Positions 18,972 through 27,194 are shown, numbered from the stretch's first letter. The stretch: DNA of 64,000 nucleotides from Bacteroides sp. (GCF_030151085.1 NZ_JASLER010000060.1:1-64000); one strand, 5' to 3'. Notes: generated by a model not told the origin, from the letters alone. Numbers and translations are program-made.

Positions 18972-21900
18972 TTATACCATCTCTTGTATTCTACTCTTTA
19001 TGAATGTGATTTCCTCATCGTTTAATCCATACTTTTCATAAAGCTGCTCATCTATTTCGTCAATGGATTGATTCCAATCAATATCAGAGTTCTCGGTGAA
19101 ATCTTGTAGAGGAACATTCTGCCATGTTCCTTTATTGGTATCCTGTGTCACTTTTAAAGTTCCAAGTAACGTTCGTGCAAATTTGGTTTTTATATATTTT
19201 AAAGCATTGGCAGCCTCATTCACAGTTTCAAAATCTCCTATAGCAATAAAAGATTGTGTATAACCAATTCCAGGTTCTGCCACTAAGGGATTAGACAGTA
19301 CCTCACCTAATTGACCGGTATTATTAGTTTTCGGTAATAACACTTTATACTTAAACAGATTCTGATGTTCTAAAATATACTTTGGCTCTATATATCGGGT
19401 ACAACGTACATTATTTATTAGCCCTATAATCTCAACCTGAGTATCTGATTCCCTATCCTTTTTAAATAGATCTAAAAGTGAAAAAATATTTGTAGTAAGC
19501 CGCTTTTCACGCCCATTGCTACCAATGAAATTCTTATAATCGGGATAATCTTGGTAAAGCACATCCAAACAAAACTTATTCTGCAAATAAATTGAGTTTG
19601 TTAGCGATTCAAAATTATCCATATTAATGACTTTCTTAAGAATTGAGTTTAATTCTGCATAATGCGTATATAACCCAATAACCCCAAAGTTTTTATCATC
19701 ATCCTTATATGTAACCGCCACTCCGCCTTTCAAAAGTACATCCGGAAATACATCTGCTGATTTAGGATTATAATACTCAACAGATATATGCTCGTTATTC
19801 AACATCTTCCTATTCCATTGTTCAGGCGTCTTGCCTGCATTAAAAAGAAAACGAGCCGGCGTTATAAGGCATACTTTGGGAGACAGGCTATACGCTACAT
19901 CCACAAACTTATAGTATATAGGCTTATCACTGGTATCTTTTGTATCAGTCTGATAGGGCGGATTACCAATTATCACATCAAATTTCATATCTTGCAATTC
20001 CTGTATTATCATTTCATTTTTTGTATCGTCTATTAAATCATAAGCAATAAAATCAGAGAAAATATTCTCTACCGGCAATCCAAGCAGAGCATAAACCTTA
20101 CGAGTAAATTCATAAGCAAGGCTTGATGTCGGAATAGAATAAATATGGTCTTTTACTTTGTTGCCAAACCTTGCATAAAGCGCACTAGCGAATTCGCCAT
20201 GCTTAGACCCTAAATCAAGTATCTTGGTATGCTCACTTATGTCGGATTCGGATAATATATTAACCATCTTTTCTGCCATGTGCATCGGGGTAACTACTTC
20301 GGAAGGCGATAGTTTACCGAACTTTCTCATTGCAGCTTCTACCCTTTCCTGTGGTTTCAGATCCTCGTCTTGCCCTTTTGAATTCAAATTCTGAATTTTA
20401 TAATCCAACAGATTCATGGCTGTCGAATTGAATTTACGCTGAAAGATTTTCAGAATACTTAGCTTTAAACCTACGTTACGGGCAATGCGTTTATTATCAG
20501 CATTCAAATTGATCGCATCAATTACTTCTTCCAATGACTTTACATTAGAATTGGTAAGAAAGGCAAAAAACAAGATCTGTGCATAGTAGGTAGCTAACTT
20601 TTTACCAAGTAATTCTTTTTCTGTATTTTCCTGTGTATCGGGCTGTTGGTCATCGAAAGTATTATCGGCAGGTTCTCCACTTTCTCCTCCGTCAGTCGGT
20701 ACATCCATATTGTCTTCTTCACCTTGACTTGGCTTTATATCCAAACCTTTGGATGAGTCTATAGGTGACAATGCCTCTATTTCACTCAGAATTGTCGGAT
20801 CAGTAAATAGCGAATAGTCTATAGGGATTTCCATAGCCTCATCTTTCAAGCTCCTTTTAGCAGAGTACTCACGCACAGCATCCAGAATATCCGTCGCCAC
20901 GACTTCTTGCAACTTATTTTTATTGAGTATAATGATAGGCGAAATGCGCAACTCTTCTTTTATGCGTTCTTCCAGTTTAGAGTTGCCGCTTTTATCCATA
21001 TTCATATTGCAAACAAATGATTTCCTCTCCTGCAAACGGAACATCCTGTTTGGATCGAAATCAATCAGAAGGGTTTGTGGCTTCATGTTGTACTTGACAA
21101 CTTCATTTTCAGCGTGTATATATTTACGTACATACTGGTTTTGCAGACGAAATATGGCTTGGTCATATTCTTGAGGGGAGGCACATTCTTTCAGAAAGAG
21201 CATGGTGTCCCATTGTTCCACCGTGCTGCCGGTGAGCATACGGTTCACGGTAAGCGTTAATGTCTTCTTACCTTCGGCTTCGCAACTCCGTATTTTCTCT
21301 TTTACAGATGAAGTATTCTCATAAGTTTGCTCATTTTCAACGCCGGAAATATTGACGATTTGGTAATCTCCGAGGTTCCTGAATTTATCTTTGTTGCAAG
21401 TAATCAAGTTTTCCAAAGCATCACAAGAAGCTCGGTAAGGCAGGACGCAGACGATGTTCCGGCACATTTTCCCTTCCTTAATCTTGTCATAATCTAAAAA
21501 GCCAAGTACATTCTCATCTTGTTTCGATCCGTCAATGACTTCCAGTAAATCCAGGATTTCCTGTTCATGTTTAAATATCCGATGCCCATGATTAGGAGAG
21601 GTATCTTTGCTGATAGATAACGGGCGGAATAACTCAGAGAAAGCATTCGTGACGCCGGATTTCTCCAATTCTTCCATTTTCTTAATAGAAGATTCATTGG
21701 GATTGAATGCAAAACGAACCATTTGAGGAAAACCAAAGTATGGATTATCCCATTCCTTCACATTGTCTTCCAACAGATGATCTTGATCCCACTTCTCCTG
21801 AATATTGACAATATCCGTATACTGGCAAAAGCCTATAATGTCTTCCGGCTGAAATTCACTGCCCATCAAAATGCGGTAAGGTGTACCGGACAAATGTAAT

Positions 21901-22901
21901 CGAACGTTGGCTTTCAGAGCTTTCAGGGCCTCACTATCTTCATATTCATCTGCCAGATCTGCATCAGCACACTCCTGCTTCCATTGTGTTTTTGTAACAG
22001 TCAATACCTTTCCGTATTCTTCTGCTCTTGCACCATAATGGCTTTCGTCCACAATAAGCAAATCAATCGTTCGTTCGAATACTTCCTTATGCTTCGTTTT
22101 TATTTTCTTCCCCATCAAGTTCTGCAAAGTAAGGAAGAGCACCACTTTTTTGGTCTTCAGCATATTGGATAGTGCCTTCTTGCTTTTAAGCAGAGAAGTA
22201 TCATCCATAAATTCGTATTCACCAAACCTTACATGGCTTTCAACAGCATATTTCCACTCTTCCTTCACATCCCCTTTAGCGGAAACAACAACGACAAGAT
22301 TTGCGCCGGTCTCGGCAGCGCAGCACATAGAAGTAAACGACTTTCCGAAACGCATGACTGCATACATCAACAAATTTTTCCGCCCTTCTGCAACTGCGGC
22401 TTTATACCTGTCAATGACTTCTTGCTGATTCTTACGAGGAGGAAAGGTTTCTTCATCTCTATATCTATAAGTCAAGGGAACCCGACTTTCGTCAAAAGAG
22501 TAGAATTGATATTTATTATGATTGTTTTGAAAAGCAGATTTTATGTCGGCCAGCGCATCTTTTACATCATCGACTGTGGCATTCTCGAAAAATTCCTTTG
22601 AATAATAAGGAATATCTTTTATTGTATCCGGCTGAAGCCTGTTTAGTTTCTTCTCTCGCTCCAGGAAATTATGGATGGAGAAATCGCGGAAAAAGGTAGC
22701 ATCATCCACTTTGGCTACTACAGAAAACCGCTCTACCAAATCCGGGAAGTGCTTGCGCCATTCATTCAACCGTTGCTCCAGGGGACGATAAGTATCGCCA
22801 ACTTTCAGATAGTTGGGTACCGTTTGAGTAGAGAAAGCATATATATGTGGCTCAACTCTACCAACAATAAGTTTGTCTAATATGCCTGTATCAACAATCA
22901 T
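18972..22901 (-). CDS. Single-chain restriction-type enzyme: GIY-YIG nuclease, SF2 helicase, N6-adenine methylase
   Basis: A 1309-aa protein. Residues about 18-90 look like a GIY-YIG nuclease (HIYAFS, YLKVGDTYRPLEQRLNEW, with NFLE downstream). An SF2 helicase follows: motif I MRFGKS (K187; the classical first Gly is replaced by Ala), DESH box (285-288), SGT (338-340) and QAIFRLQ as motif VI. A low-complexity acidic linker covers about 735-785. The methylase has motif I ILDLGSKHGEF (about 894-904) and catalytic NPPY (980-983), then a probable target-recognition region ending LYEKYGLNDEE. This resembles Type ISP enzymes (LlaGI-like: nuclease-helicase-methylase in one chain) with a different nuclease. 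It starts 4 nt after the partner gene's stop. Confidence 0.88.
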   Translation of the reverse strand: MIVDTGILDKLIVGRVEPHIYAFSTQTVPNYLKVGDTYRPLEQRLNEWRKHFPDLVERFSVVAKVDDATFFRDFSIHNFLEREKKLNRLQPDTIKDIPYYSKEFFENATVDDVKDALADIKSAFQNNHNKYQFYSFDESRVPLTYRYRDEETFPPRKNQQEVIDRYKAAVAEGRKNLLMYAVMRFGKSFTSMCCAAETGANLVVVVSAKGDVKEEWKYAVESHVRFGEYEFMDDTSLLKSKKALSNMLKTKKVVLFLTLQNLMGKKIKTKHKEVFERTIDLLIVDESHYGARAEEYGKVLTVTKTQWKQECADADLADEYEDSEALKALKANVRLHLSGTPYRILMGSEFQPEDIIGFCQYTDIVNIQEKWDQDHLLEDNVKEWDNPYFGFPQMVRFAFNPNESSIKKMEELEKSGVTNAFSELFRPLSISKDTSPNHGHRIFKHEQEILDLLEVIDGSKQDENVLGFLDYDKIKEGKMCRNIVCVLPYRASCDALENLITCNKDKFRNLGDYQIVNISGVENEQTYENTSSVKEKIRSCEAEGKKTLTLTVNRMLTGSTVEQWDTMLFLKECASPQEYDQAIFRLQNQYVRKYIHAENEVVKYNMKPQTLLIDFDPNRMFRLQERKSFVCNMNMDKSGNSKLEERIKEELRISPIIILNKNKLQEVVATDILDAVREYSAKRSLKDEAMEIPIDYSLFTDPTILSEIEALSPIDSSKGLDIKPSQGEEDNMDVPTDGGESGEPADNTFDDQQPDTQENTEKELLGKKLATYYAQILFFAFLTNSNVKSLEEVIDAINLNADNKRIARNVGLKLSILKIFQRKFNSTAMNLLDYKIQNLNSKGQDEDLKPQERVEAAMRKFGKLSPSEVVTPMHMAEKMVNILSESDISEHTKILDLGSKHGEFASALYARFGNKVKDHIYSIPTSSLAYEFTRKVYALLGLPVENIFSDFIAYDLIDDTKNEMIIQELQDMKFDVIIGNPPYQTDTKDTSDKPIYYKFVDVAYSLSPKVCLITPARFLFNAGKTPEQWNRKMLNNEHISVEYYNPKSADVFPDVLLKGGVAVTYKDDDKNFGVIGLYTHYAELNSILKKVINMDNFESLTNSIYLQNKFCLDVLYQDYPDYKNFIGSNGREKRLTTNIFSLLDLFKKDRESDTQVEIIGLINNVRCTRYIEPKYILEHQNLFKYKVLLPKTNNTGQLGEVLSNPLVAEPGIGYTQSFIAIGDFETVNEAANALKYIKTKFARTLLGTLKVTQDTNKGTWQNVPLQDFTENSDIDWNQSIDEIDEQLYEKYGLNDEEITFIKSRIQEMV

Positions 22902-22905
22902 ATAT

Positions 22906-23886
22906 TTATTTTTTTAGTAGTGATACAAATTTTACCGTCTTCCCGGCATTCCAGTCTTTAATCTCGCAATAGATTCCATTGTGTTGATGTACATCATTGT
23001 TTTTACACCCTTCGCATGATTGAATGGCAGTGTTTTCCGATTCGGATAAATCCCCAGCAGTTGCTTCGTTGCAGGTGCAGCTATTAGGAATGACAAACTT
23101 CAATCCGTCCATCTGCCAAATATTCCAAGAGATAATTTCAGCAATGTTCTTTAAATATTTAATAGAAGGCTTACTTCGGAATTTCGCTTGATAATGGTCT
23201 ATAAAAGTGAAAAGCAGATTCTCGCGGGCAATAAGCAGGTTGTCACCTTGCCACTCATAGCCATAAATACTTTGAAAGGCTATGATTGCCCATTTACACC
23301 ACGCCTTTTTGGTGCTTAGATTTTCAGAGACAACACGTAGCTTTCTATCCAGAAGTCCGATTCTATCTGCAACTGCTATAGTTTCTCCGGTAATGGCATC
23401 ATAGCGGCTTGCTAAATAAGGAGCTTCTCCACAGGTGATTTCCATGCGCATGTTTTTCACATAGTCTTGCCAGGTTTTTCCATCTGCTGTGGGAAAGGGA
23501 ATAGGATTCAAATTGGTTTCCCAATGGTTATCTATTTCATGATTAAAAAGTCCCTCAGCGCCAAACCAAGCATTATCTACCAAATTGTTTTGTTGGTTAC
23601 ATAGCCATGAGGGTGAAAAGACTTCAGCTTTTCCCCTGGTACGGGTTAATTGTTCTTCTTTACTTTTACTGACTCTTGGCTTGATGATATCACCATTTTT
23701 ACCTGTGACAAGTTTGCATTGAATAGGAGCGGAAGCCTTGTATTCTTCGCCCATAAATATATAATTATCTGTAGCCCAGAGTATATTTTGATTCGAACTG
23801 TTATCGTGCAGCAGAATAGGAAGTAATTCTCTATCATACTTGATGATATCATTCTCTCTTATGTCAACAAGGTTCTTCGAAACCAT
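22906..23886 (-). CDS. Partner protein of the restriction-type enzyme (unknown, methylase-like N-terminus)
   Basis: A 326-aa protein, 4 nt upstream of the 1309-aa enzyme, so certainly co-transcribed. Residues about 75-110 contain RTRGKAEVFSPSWLCNQQNN, resembling the EVFTP segment (motif X region) at the start of many N6-adenine methylases, but no NPPY or DPPY is present. A later segment, YGYEWQGDNLLIARENLL, is also distinctive. The C-terminal part has a cysteine/histidine cluster (CTC, CEGC, HQH, C) that could bind zinc. I infer an accessory or specificity role. The catalytic methylase is the downstream protein. Similar proteins are, as I recall, annotated as restriction subunit M. Confidence 0.75.
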   Translation of the reverse strand: MVSKNLVDIRENDIIKYDRELLPILLHDNSSNQNILWATDNYIFMGEEYKASAPIQCKLVTGKNGDIIKPRVSKSKEEQLTRTRGKAEVFSPSWLCNQQNNLVDNAWFGAEGLFNHEIDNHWETNLNPIPFPTADGKTWQDYVKNMRMEITCGEAPYLASRYDAITGETIAVADRIGLLDRKLRVVSENLSTKKAWCKWAIIAFQSIYGYEWQGDNLLIARENLLFTFIDHYQAKFRSKPSIKYLKNIAEIISWNIWQMDGLKFVIPNSCTCNEATAGDLSESENTAIQSCEGCKNNDVHQHNGIYCEIKDWNAGKTVKFVSLLKK

Positions 23887-23917
23887 ATTTATATGTACCG
23901 TAGTTAATCTTTATATG

Positions 23918-23925
23918 CAAATATA
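23918..23925 (-). promoter_or_regulatory. Candidate promoter of the two-gene restriction-type operon
   Basis: The minus strand reads TATATTTG, matching the Bacteroides -7 element, 32 nt upstream of the 326-aa partner gene. I see no good TTTG at the -33 position. Confidence 0.4.
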
Positions 23926-23973
23926 TGAATTATTATGTGATGAAAAGGTGAAAAAGAGAGGAAACATTAAAAG

Positions 23974-24016
23974 AAATAGCCCCGTGCTTCCCAAAGGAGG
24001 TTGCACAGGGCTATTT
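23974..24016 (-). terminator. Terminator of the HU-like gene
   Basis: Arms 23974-23987 (AAATAGCCCCGTGC) and 24003-24016 (GCACAGGGCTATTT) pair over 14 bp with a single wobble and a 15-nt loop. On the minus strand CTTTTAATGTTT follows. It separates the HU-like gene from the restriction-type operon. Confidence 0.8.
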
Positions 24017-24057
24017 ACTATAAGCGAAACGTCACTGAAGACGGAAGGCTGAGGGGA

Positions 24058-24519
24058 TTATCCCAAAGGATTATCGTTCTCGTCACCTGCACCACCGGTA
24101 TTTCCGCTCTCATTACCGGAGGTCTTGCCCCACTCCTCCCAACAGATATTGCTATCTACCATACTGCGGGTGGTAATCTTACTATTAACGTCGCGTTCAA
24201 CCTCGGGAATAAAACGGACACGCACCCCTACTATCTGGGAAGCACTTACTTCTTTAGCGGTTTTTACTCCTTGCTTATTTGCAGCAGCCGTATAATAAAA
24301 GGTACCAACTCCGTCTATTTTCACCGTACGTCCTTGTGCCATATAAAGAGAAAGTACATTTCCCAGATTCTTGACGATGGCATACGCGTCACCACGAGTC
24401 GTAGTAGAAAGCAATGCCAATTGGTCCGCTACCTGATTGGTTGTAATAGCTTTACCCCATGTAATAGATTTAGGATACCATAAACCATTGATTTTTTGTT
24501 GATTTTTCTTGTAGAACAT
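24058..24519 (-). CDS. HU-family (HU-like) DNA-binding protein
   Basis: I place the start at 24519 (MFYKKNQQKINGLWYPKS). The reading frame is open upstream to 24612 but the extra 31 residues look like leader sequence. The 153-aa product has the Bacteroides HU-like fold: an N-terminal SITWGKAITTNQVADQLALLST helix pair, DAYAIVKNLGNVLSLYMAQGRTVKIDGVGTFY, then a beta-arm region (VGVRVRFIPE). A Gly/Asn-rich tail (SGNESGNTGGAGDENDN) ends it. These proteins bind DNA with little sequence specificity. In Bacteroides, versions of this kind are often found in accessory islands. The leader from the promoter is about 170 nt and contains a hairpin. Confidence 0.85.
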   Translation of the reverse strand: MFYKKNQQKINGLWYPKSITWGKAITTNQVADQLALLSTTTRGDAYAIVKNLGNVLSLYMAQGRTVKIDGVGTFYYTAAANKQGVKTAKEVSASQIVGVRVRFIPEVERDVNSKITTRSMVDSNICWEEWGKTSGNESGNTGGAGDENDNPLG

Positions 24520-24581
24520 AATTAATAATGTATTAAGTAAATAAAAATAGTTGCAAGCGAACCAGTCATCACTGCTTTGAC

Positions 24582-24603
24582 CGGTCAGGTTAAGGACTGA
24601 CCG
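24582..24603 (-). promoter_or_regulatory. Hairpin in the HU-like gene leader
   Basis: CGGTCAG (24582-24588) pairs perfectly with CTGACCG (24597-24603), loop 8 nt. It lies between the predicted promoter and the start codon. No T-run follows, so it may be a control or processing site. Confidence 0.35.
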
Positions 24604-24692
24604 AGACCACATCTCTTTTAAGAAGTATAAGAAAGAATTTTATCGTGAGGCCTCAACGATTCAGTCTTTCGTTTCTCTCAGATTCGATGTTG

Positions 24693-24724
24693 CAAAGTTA
24701 GGGTGGGAAACAAAGAAAAGCAAG
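24693..24724 (-). promoter_or_regulatory. Promoter of the HU-like gene
   Basis: The minus strand has TAACTTTG at 24693-24700 (consensus TAnnTTTG) and CTTG at 24721-24724, spaced 20 nt. This is the usual Bacteroides -33/-7 arrangement. The regularly spaced 10-nt motifs begin just upstream. Confidence 0.6.
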
Positions 24725-24730
24725 AAAACC

Positions 24731-24923
24731 GTCTCTACAACCATTTCAACCAATCTCCTAATTATCAACTGTTTAATAAATGTGCATCTCTACAAGGCAA
24801 CAAAGACCTCAAAACGTGAAAAGTTATAGTCACCATGACCATCTCTACAGCCGATAAGCCTAACTCACTGATAATGAAGGACAGCATTCTTCGGTATCTC
24901 TACAATCTTCAATATCTCTACAA
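24731..24923. repeat. Five copies of a 10-nt motif, four of them at exact 55-nt spacing
   Basis: The motif (A/G)TCTCTACA(A/G) starts at 24731, 24786, 24841 and 24896, each exactly 55 nt apart, with a fifth copy at 24914. The roughly 45-nt stretches between copies are not alike. On the minus strand the motif reads TTGTAGAGAT and the series runs away from the HU-like promoter. Possible readings are an array of protein-binding sites or the remnant of a mobile-element end. The repeat is too short for a normal CRISPR. Confidence 0.7.
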
Positions 24924-24999
24924 ATTAAGGAAGAGTAACTATATAGATTATTCAAGAGTTTCCGAAGTTGGTTGAGAGACTTATATTTCAGTGCTCCTT

Positions 25000-25031
25000 T
25001 TTGGCTTTATCAGATATATGTTGTAGATTTG
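25000..25031 (+). promoter_or_regulatory. Strong promoter for a long leader and unknown gene
   Basis: TTTG at 25000-25003, a 20-nt spacer, then TAGATTTG at 25024-25031: a near-perfect Bacteroides promoter. Transcription would begin near 25038, about 240 nt before the next start codon at 25282. Confidence 0.65.
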
Positions 25032-25053
25032 CAATGCTCTTTATCAAAAATAC

Positions 25054-25208
25054 GTTAGGTGGGTGAAACCTGCCTATGATGTGGCAGGCATTTTTATGCC
25101 TGCTTACGTGCATTCTATATGGCGGTTTCGTACCCCCATGTGGAGTGTTAATGCACCTACTACCCCGCCTAGCGTGTTGGTGAAGAGCAATGGGACAGGC
25201 GAAACCGC
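25054..25208 (+). ncRNA. Structured leader or small RNA with a predicted pseudoknot
   Basis: This segment lies just downstream of a canonical promoter. It contains a perfect 8-bp hairpin with a TTTT loop (25084-25091 with 25096-25103) and two crossing helices: GTGCATT (25108-25114) with AATGCAC (25150-25156), and GCGGTTTCG (25122-25130) with CGAAACCGC (25200-25208). Crossing helices mean a pseudoknot if both form. It is much more structured than a random leader and ends 73 nt before an unknown gene. It could be a riboswitch-like leader or an independent RNA. I do not recognise the family. A reading frame that covers the region has only a GTG start and I do not count it as a gene. Confidence 0.5.
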
Positions 25209-25281
25209 TTCTTTTATTTCTATAAATCCACTCTTCCGTTCTTCCCTTTGAACCTTATTTATTCACCTATTCAAAAAATTA

Positions 25282-25665
25282 ATGCTTATGGAAGCTATTT
25301 TGAACAATGAGCAGGTTCGCCCGGGGGACGAAACTCAGTTTATGCACGCAATCTTTACTTCAGACGAAGAAATGATGACCTTCTATCTTACGTTGAACCG
25401 TTTTGTTAATATGGGAACTTACTTTGTGCAGAGGCCGGATATTGAACGGTTGGAAAACCTACTCGTAACACTTGGAAAATTCCATTACTTTGTCAATCTT
25501 TTAGGTAGTTATCACACTTTAGGAATGAAGCAACTGATTGAGGGATTCGGAATGTACATAGCACAGCAGTATCTTTCAAGCAAAAGCCGCAGATGCACAT
25601 CGGAAAATATTGGCTATCAAGTGGAATTCCTATTGAATCTAATGAAAGAGAGTGGCAGAGCCTAA
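25282..25665 (+). CDS. Hypothetical protein, all-helical, function unknown
   Basis: A 127-aa protein, start ATG at 25282 (MLMEAILNNEQVRPGDETQF; a second ATG is two codons later). It has no signal peptide or membrane span and appears mostly alpha-helical (TSDEEMMTFYLTLNRFVNM, IERLENLLVTLGKFHYFVNL, FGMYIAQQYLS). I do not recognise the family. It follows a strong promoter and a structured leader of about 240 nt, which supports its being expressed and regulated. It lies in the accessory region. Confidence 0.6.
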   Translation: MLMEAILNNEQVRPGDETQFMHAIFTSDEEMMTFYLTLNRFVNMGTYFVQRPDIERLENLLVTLGKFHYFVNLLGSYHTLGMKQLIEGFGMYIAQQYLSSKSRRCTSENIGYQVEFLLNLMKESGRA

Positions 25666-25820
25666 TTATTGTCCAATATCTTTCGGACACACATAGAGAA
25701 CGTGAAGTATCTGTTGCAAATTATAAAGAAAACAGAATAACGAAGAAAGTCCCTCAAATATTTTTTCGAAAACGGGATAAGAGACACAAAAAGACATTTT
25801 CCTTCATCTAAGCACAAAAA

Positions 25821-25849
25821 CCCTCGCCCAGAAGCACTTCTGAGCGGGG
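25821..25849 (-). terminator. Intrinsic terminator on the minus strand
   Basis: CAGAAG (25829-25834) pairs with CTTCTG (25837-25842), and the outer CCTCGC pairs with GCGGGG after one mismatch. On the minus strand the hairpin is followed by GTTTTTGTG, a good T-run. It would end transcripts coming from the decayed ATPase gene. Between 25666 and 25820 I see nothing beyond AT-rich sequence. Confidence 0.6.
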
Positions 25850-25856
25850 TATCCTA

Positions 25857-25944
25857 ACATAACGACTGTGGTAGTCTGACATAACGACTGAGGTAGCCTC
25901 ACATAACGACAGAGGCAGCCTGACATAACGACTGAGATACCCTC
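25857..25944. repeat. Tandem repeat, four copies of a 22-nt unit
   Basis: Units at 25857-25878, 25879-25900, 25901-25922 and 25923-25944 share ACATAACGAC exactly and vary in the second half (for example TGAGGTAGCCTC). A degenerate partial unit (CTGAGCGGGGTATCCTA) lies immediately before. The array is in the gap between convergent genes, next to a hairpin. Confidence 0.9.
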
Positions 25945-26032
25945 TATAATAAACAGTAATAAGATAACTCTAGAAAATAGCAAAAAAAAATGCTTCCACC
26001 AGTATTTTTGTATAAAAATATCATTTTGCGAA

Positions 26033-26978
26033 TTACATATCCTCCATCGAATACCTCCGATACTCCACCTTGTATTTCTTCAGATTTCCCAGCACTTTTT
26101 GCGCTTTCCGCTCCAGTTCCAGCAAGGAGATCTTTCTTGGGTTTACTTTGACTTCGGCAATGCGTGCCTGGTGGTCTATCCTATTTACGGCAACAATATC
26201 TATTTCGTTCTCCCCTTTTCCGTCCCACCAATTGCCTATCAGCGAAAAGCGTTCTTCCTCACGAAATCGCTGCTGGAAGTAGCGTTCCAATACCCAACCT
26301 GAATAGACACTGTATCCTTGCTCCACAATCTCAAGCAACAAATCCCAACGGTGACTTTCTACCAAGTCCAGATTGGGATAAATGAAGCGGAACCAGAACT
26401 GCAGAAAATTATCGTTCAGTTGATACTTTACTCCCCTGCTGCGTTCGGACGCAAAAACAGGACGAAGCTTGCGCAACAACGAATAATTGATTTCCAGATT
26501 GCGCAAATAAGCACTCGAAGTAGTATCAAGTACAGAATCTATCTCACCGGAAGTATTTTTACCATCGGGCACCAAACTCAATATGGAGTAAAATATGCCG
26601 CTTTCTCGACGAAACTCCAAATTAATGAGGTCGCTCCCCTCCATCAAGAAAGGCATATATAAATTGGTGAAATACGCTAACATCTGCTTTCAGGTAAAAT
26701 CTTCATTTTTGCAAGAAGGTCAATAATTAGGAGAAAATATACTTTAAAGTAGAAAGAGTAAACGATTAAATAGAACCGCAAGTAATAAGGTTAATCCGCA
26801 TCTCCACCTTATATTTGTCCCACAATTCCTGCATATCGGAAAAAATGCTCTTGCGAACGTAGAAGGACTTCTGAAATTCATCAATCACCCAATTAAGATG
26901 CTCACGGGTGGCATAAAAGGACAAAATCTTGTTCACTACGCAATATATCCAGCTATCCTTCTCTTCCCTAAACCCCAT
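26033..26978 (-). pseudogene. Decayed AAA ATPase with DUF234-type C-terminus
   Basis: Two minus-strand fragments of one family. The upstream one (26766-26978, 70 aa) has the Walker B/sensor part of an archaeal-type ATPase (WVIDEFQ, INLITCGS) but no P-loop. The downstream one (26033-26683, 216 aa) has the linker and C-terminal DUF234 region with a PD-(D/E)XK-like core (NEIDIVAVN, ARIAEVKVNPRK). Compared with the usual full-length protein of about 450 aa, the N-terminus and a middle stretch after CGS are missing. I judge it non-functional as an ATPase. The C-terminal fragment could still be expressed. Confidence 0.8.
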
Positions 26979-27186
26979 ATAATATTATATATCATATAGT
27001 TACATTTTATAATCCACATTATAATAACGGAGATTATAATACAAAGGCAATCTTTTTTCAAATACAGTCTATCATTATTCTCCATTAGCTTAACGGGGAA
27101 CTACTATAGAGCGAGATTGAAATGCAGTTTTTCAAATTAGTCTTATACATTTATGTTGCACAAGAGCAGAAACACACAAGAAAACT

Positions 27187-27194
27187 TATATTTG
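27187..27194 (+). promoter_or_regulatory. Candidate promoter of the YdeI-like gene
   Basis: TATATTTG matches the Bacteroides -7 element, 62 nt before the chosen start codon. The -33 region is weak. The stretch 26979-27186 holds otherwise only AT-rich sequence with a small inverted repeat TTATAATC/GATTATAA at 27007-27014 and 27032-27039. Confidence 0.45.

Noticed and set aside
24520..24612. N-terminal extension of the HU-like protein
   Set aside because: The extra 31 residues cover the leader hairpin, and the family normally begins at the MFYKK-type start.
24731..24923. CRISPR array
   Set aside because: The repeat is only about 10 nt, there are no cas genes, and the last interval is 18 nt instead of 55.
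25063..25251. 62-residue reading frame across the structured leader
   Set aside because: It has only a GTG start with no clear ribosome binding site, and the sequence is explained better by perfect RNA helices.
26318..26662. 114-residue plus-strand frame over the decayed ATPase
   Set aside because: Shadow of the minus-strand reading frame, which has clear family motifs.
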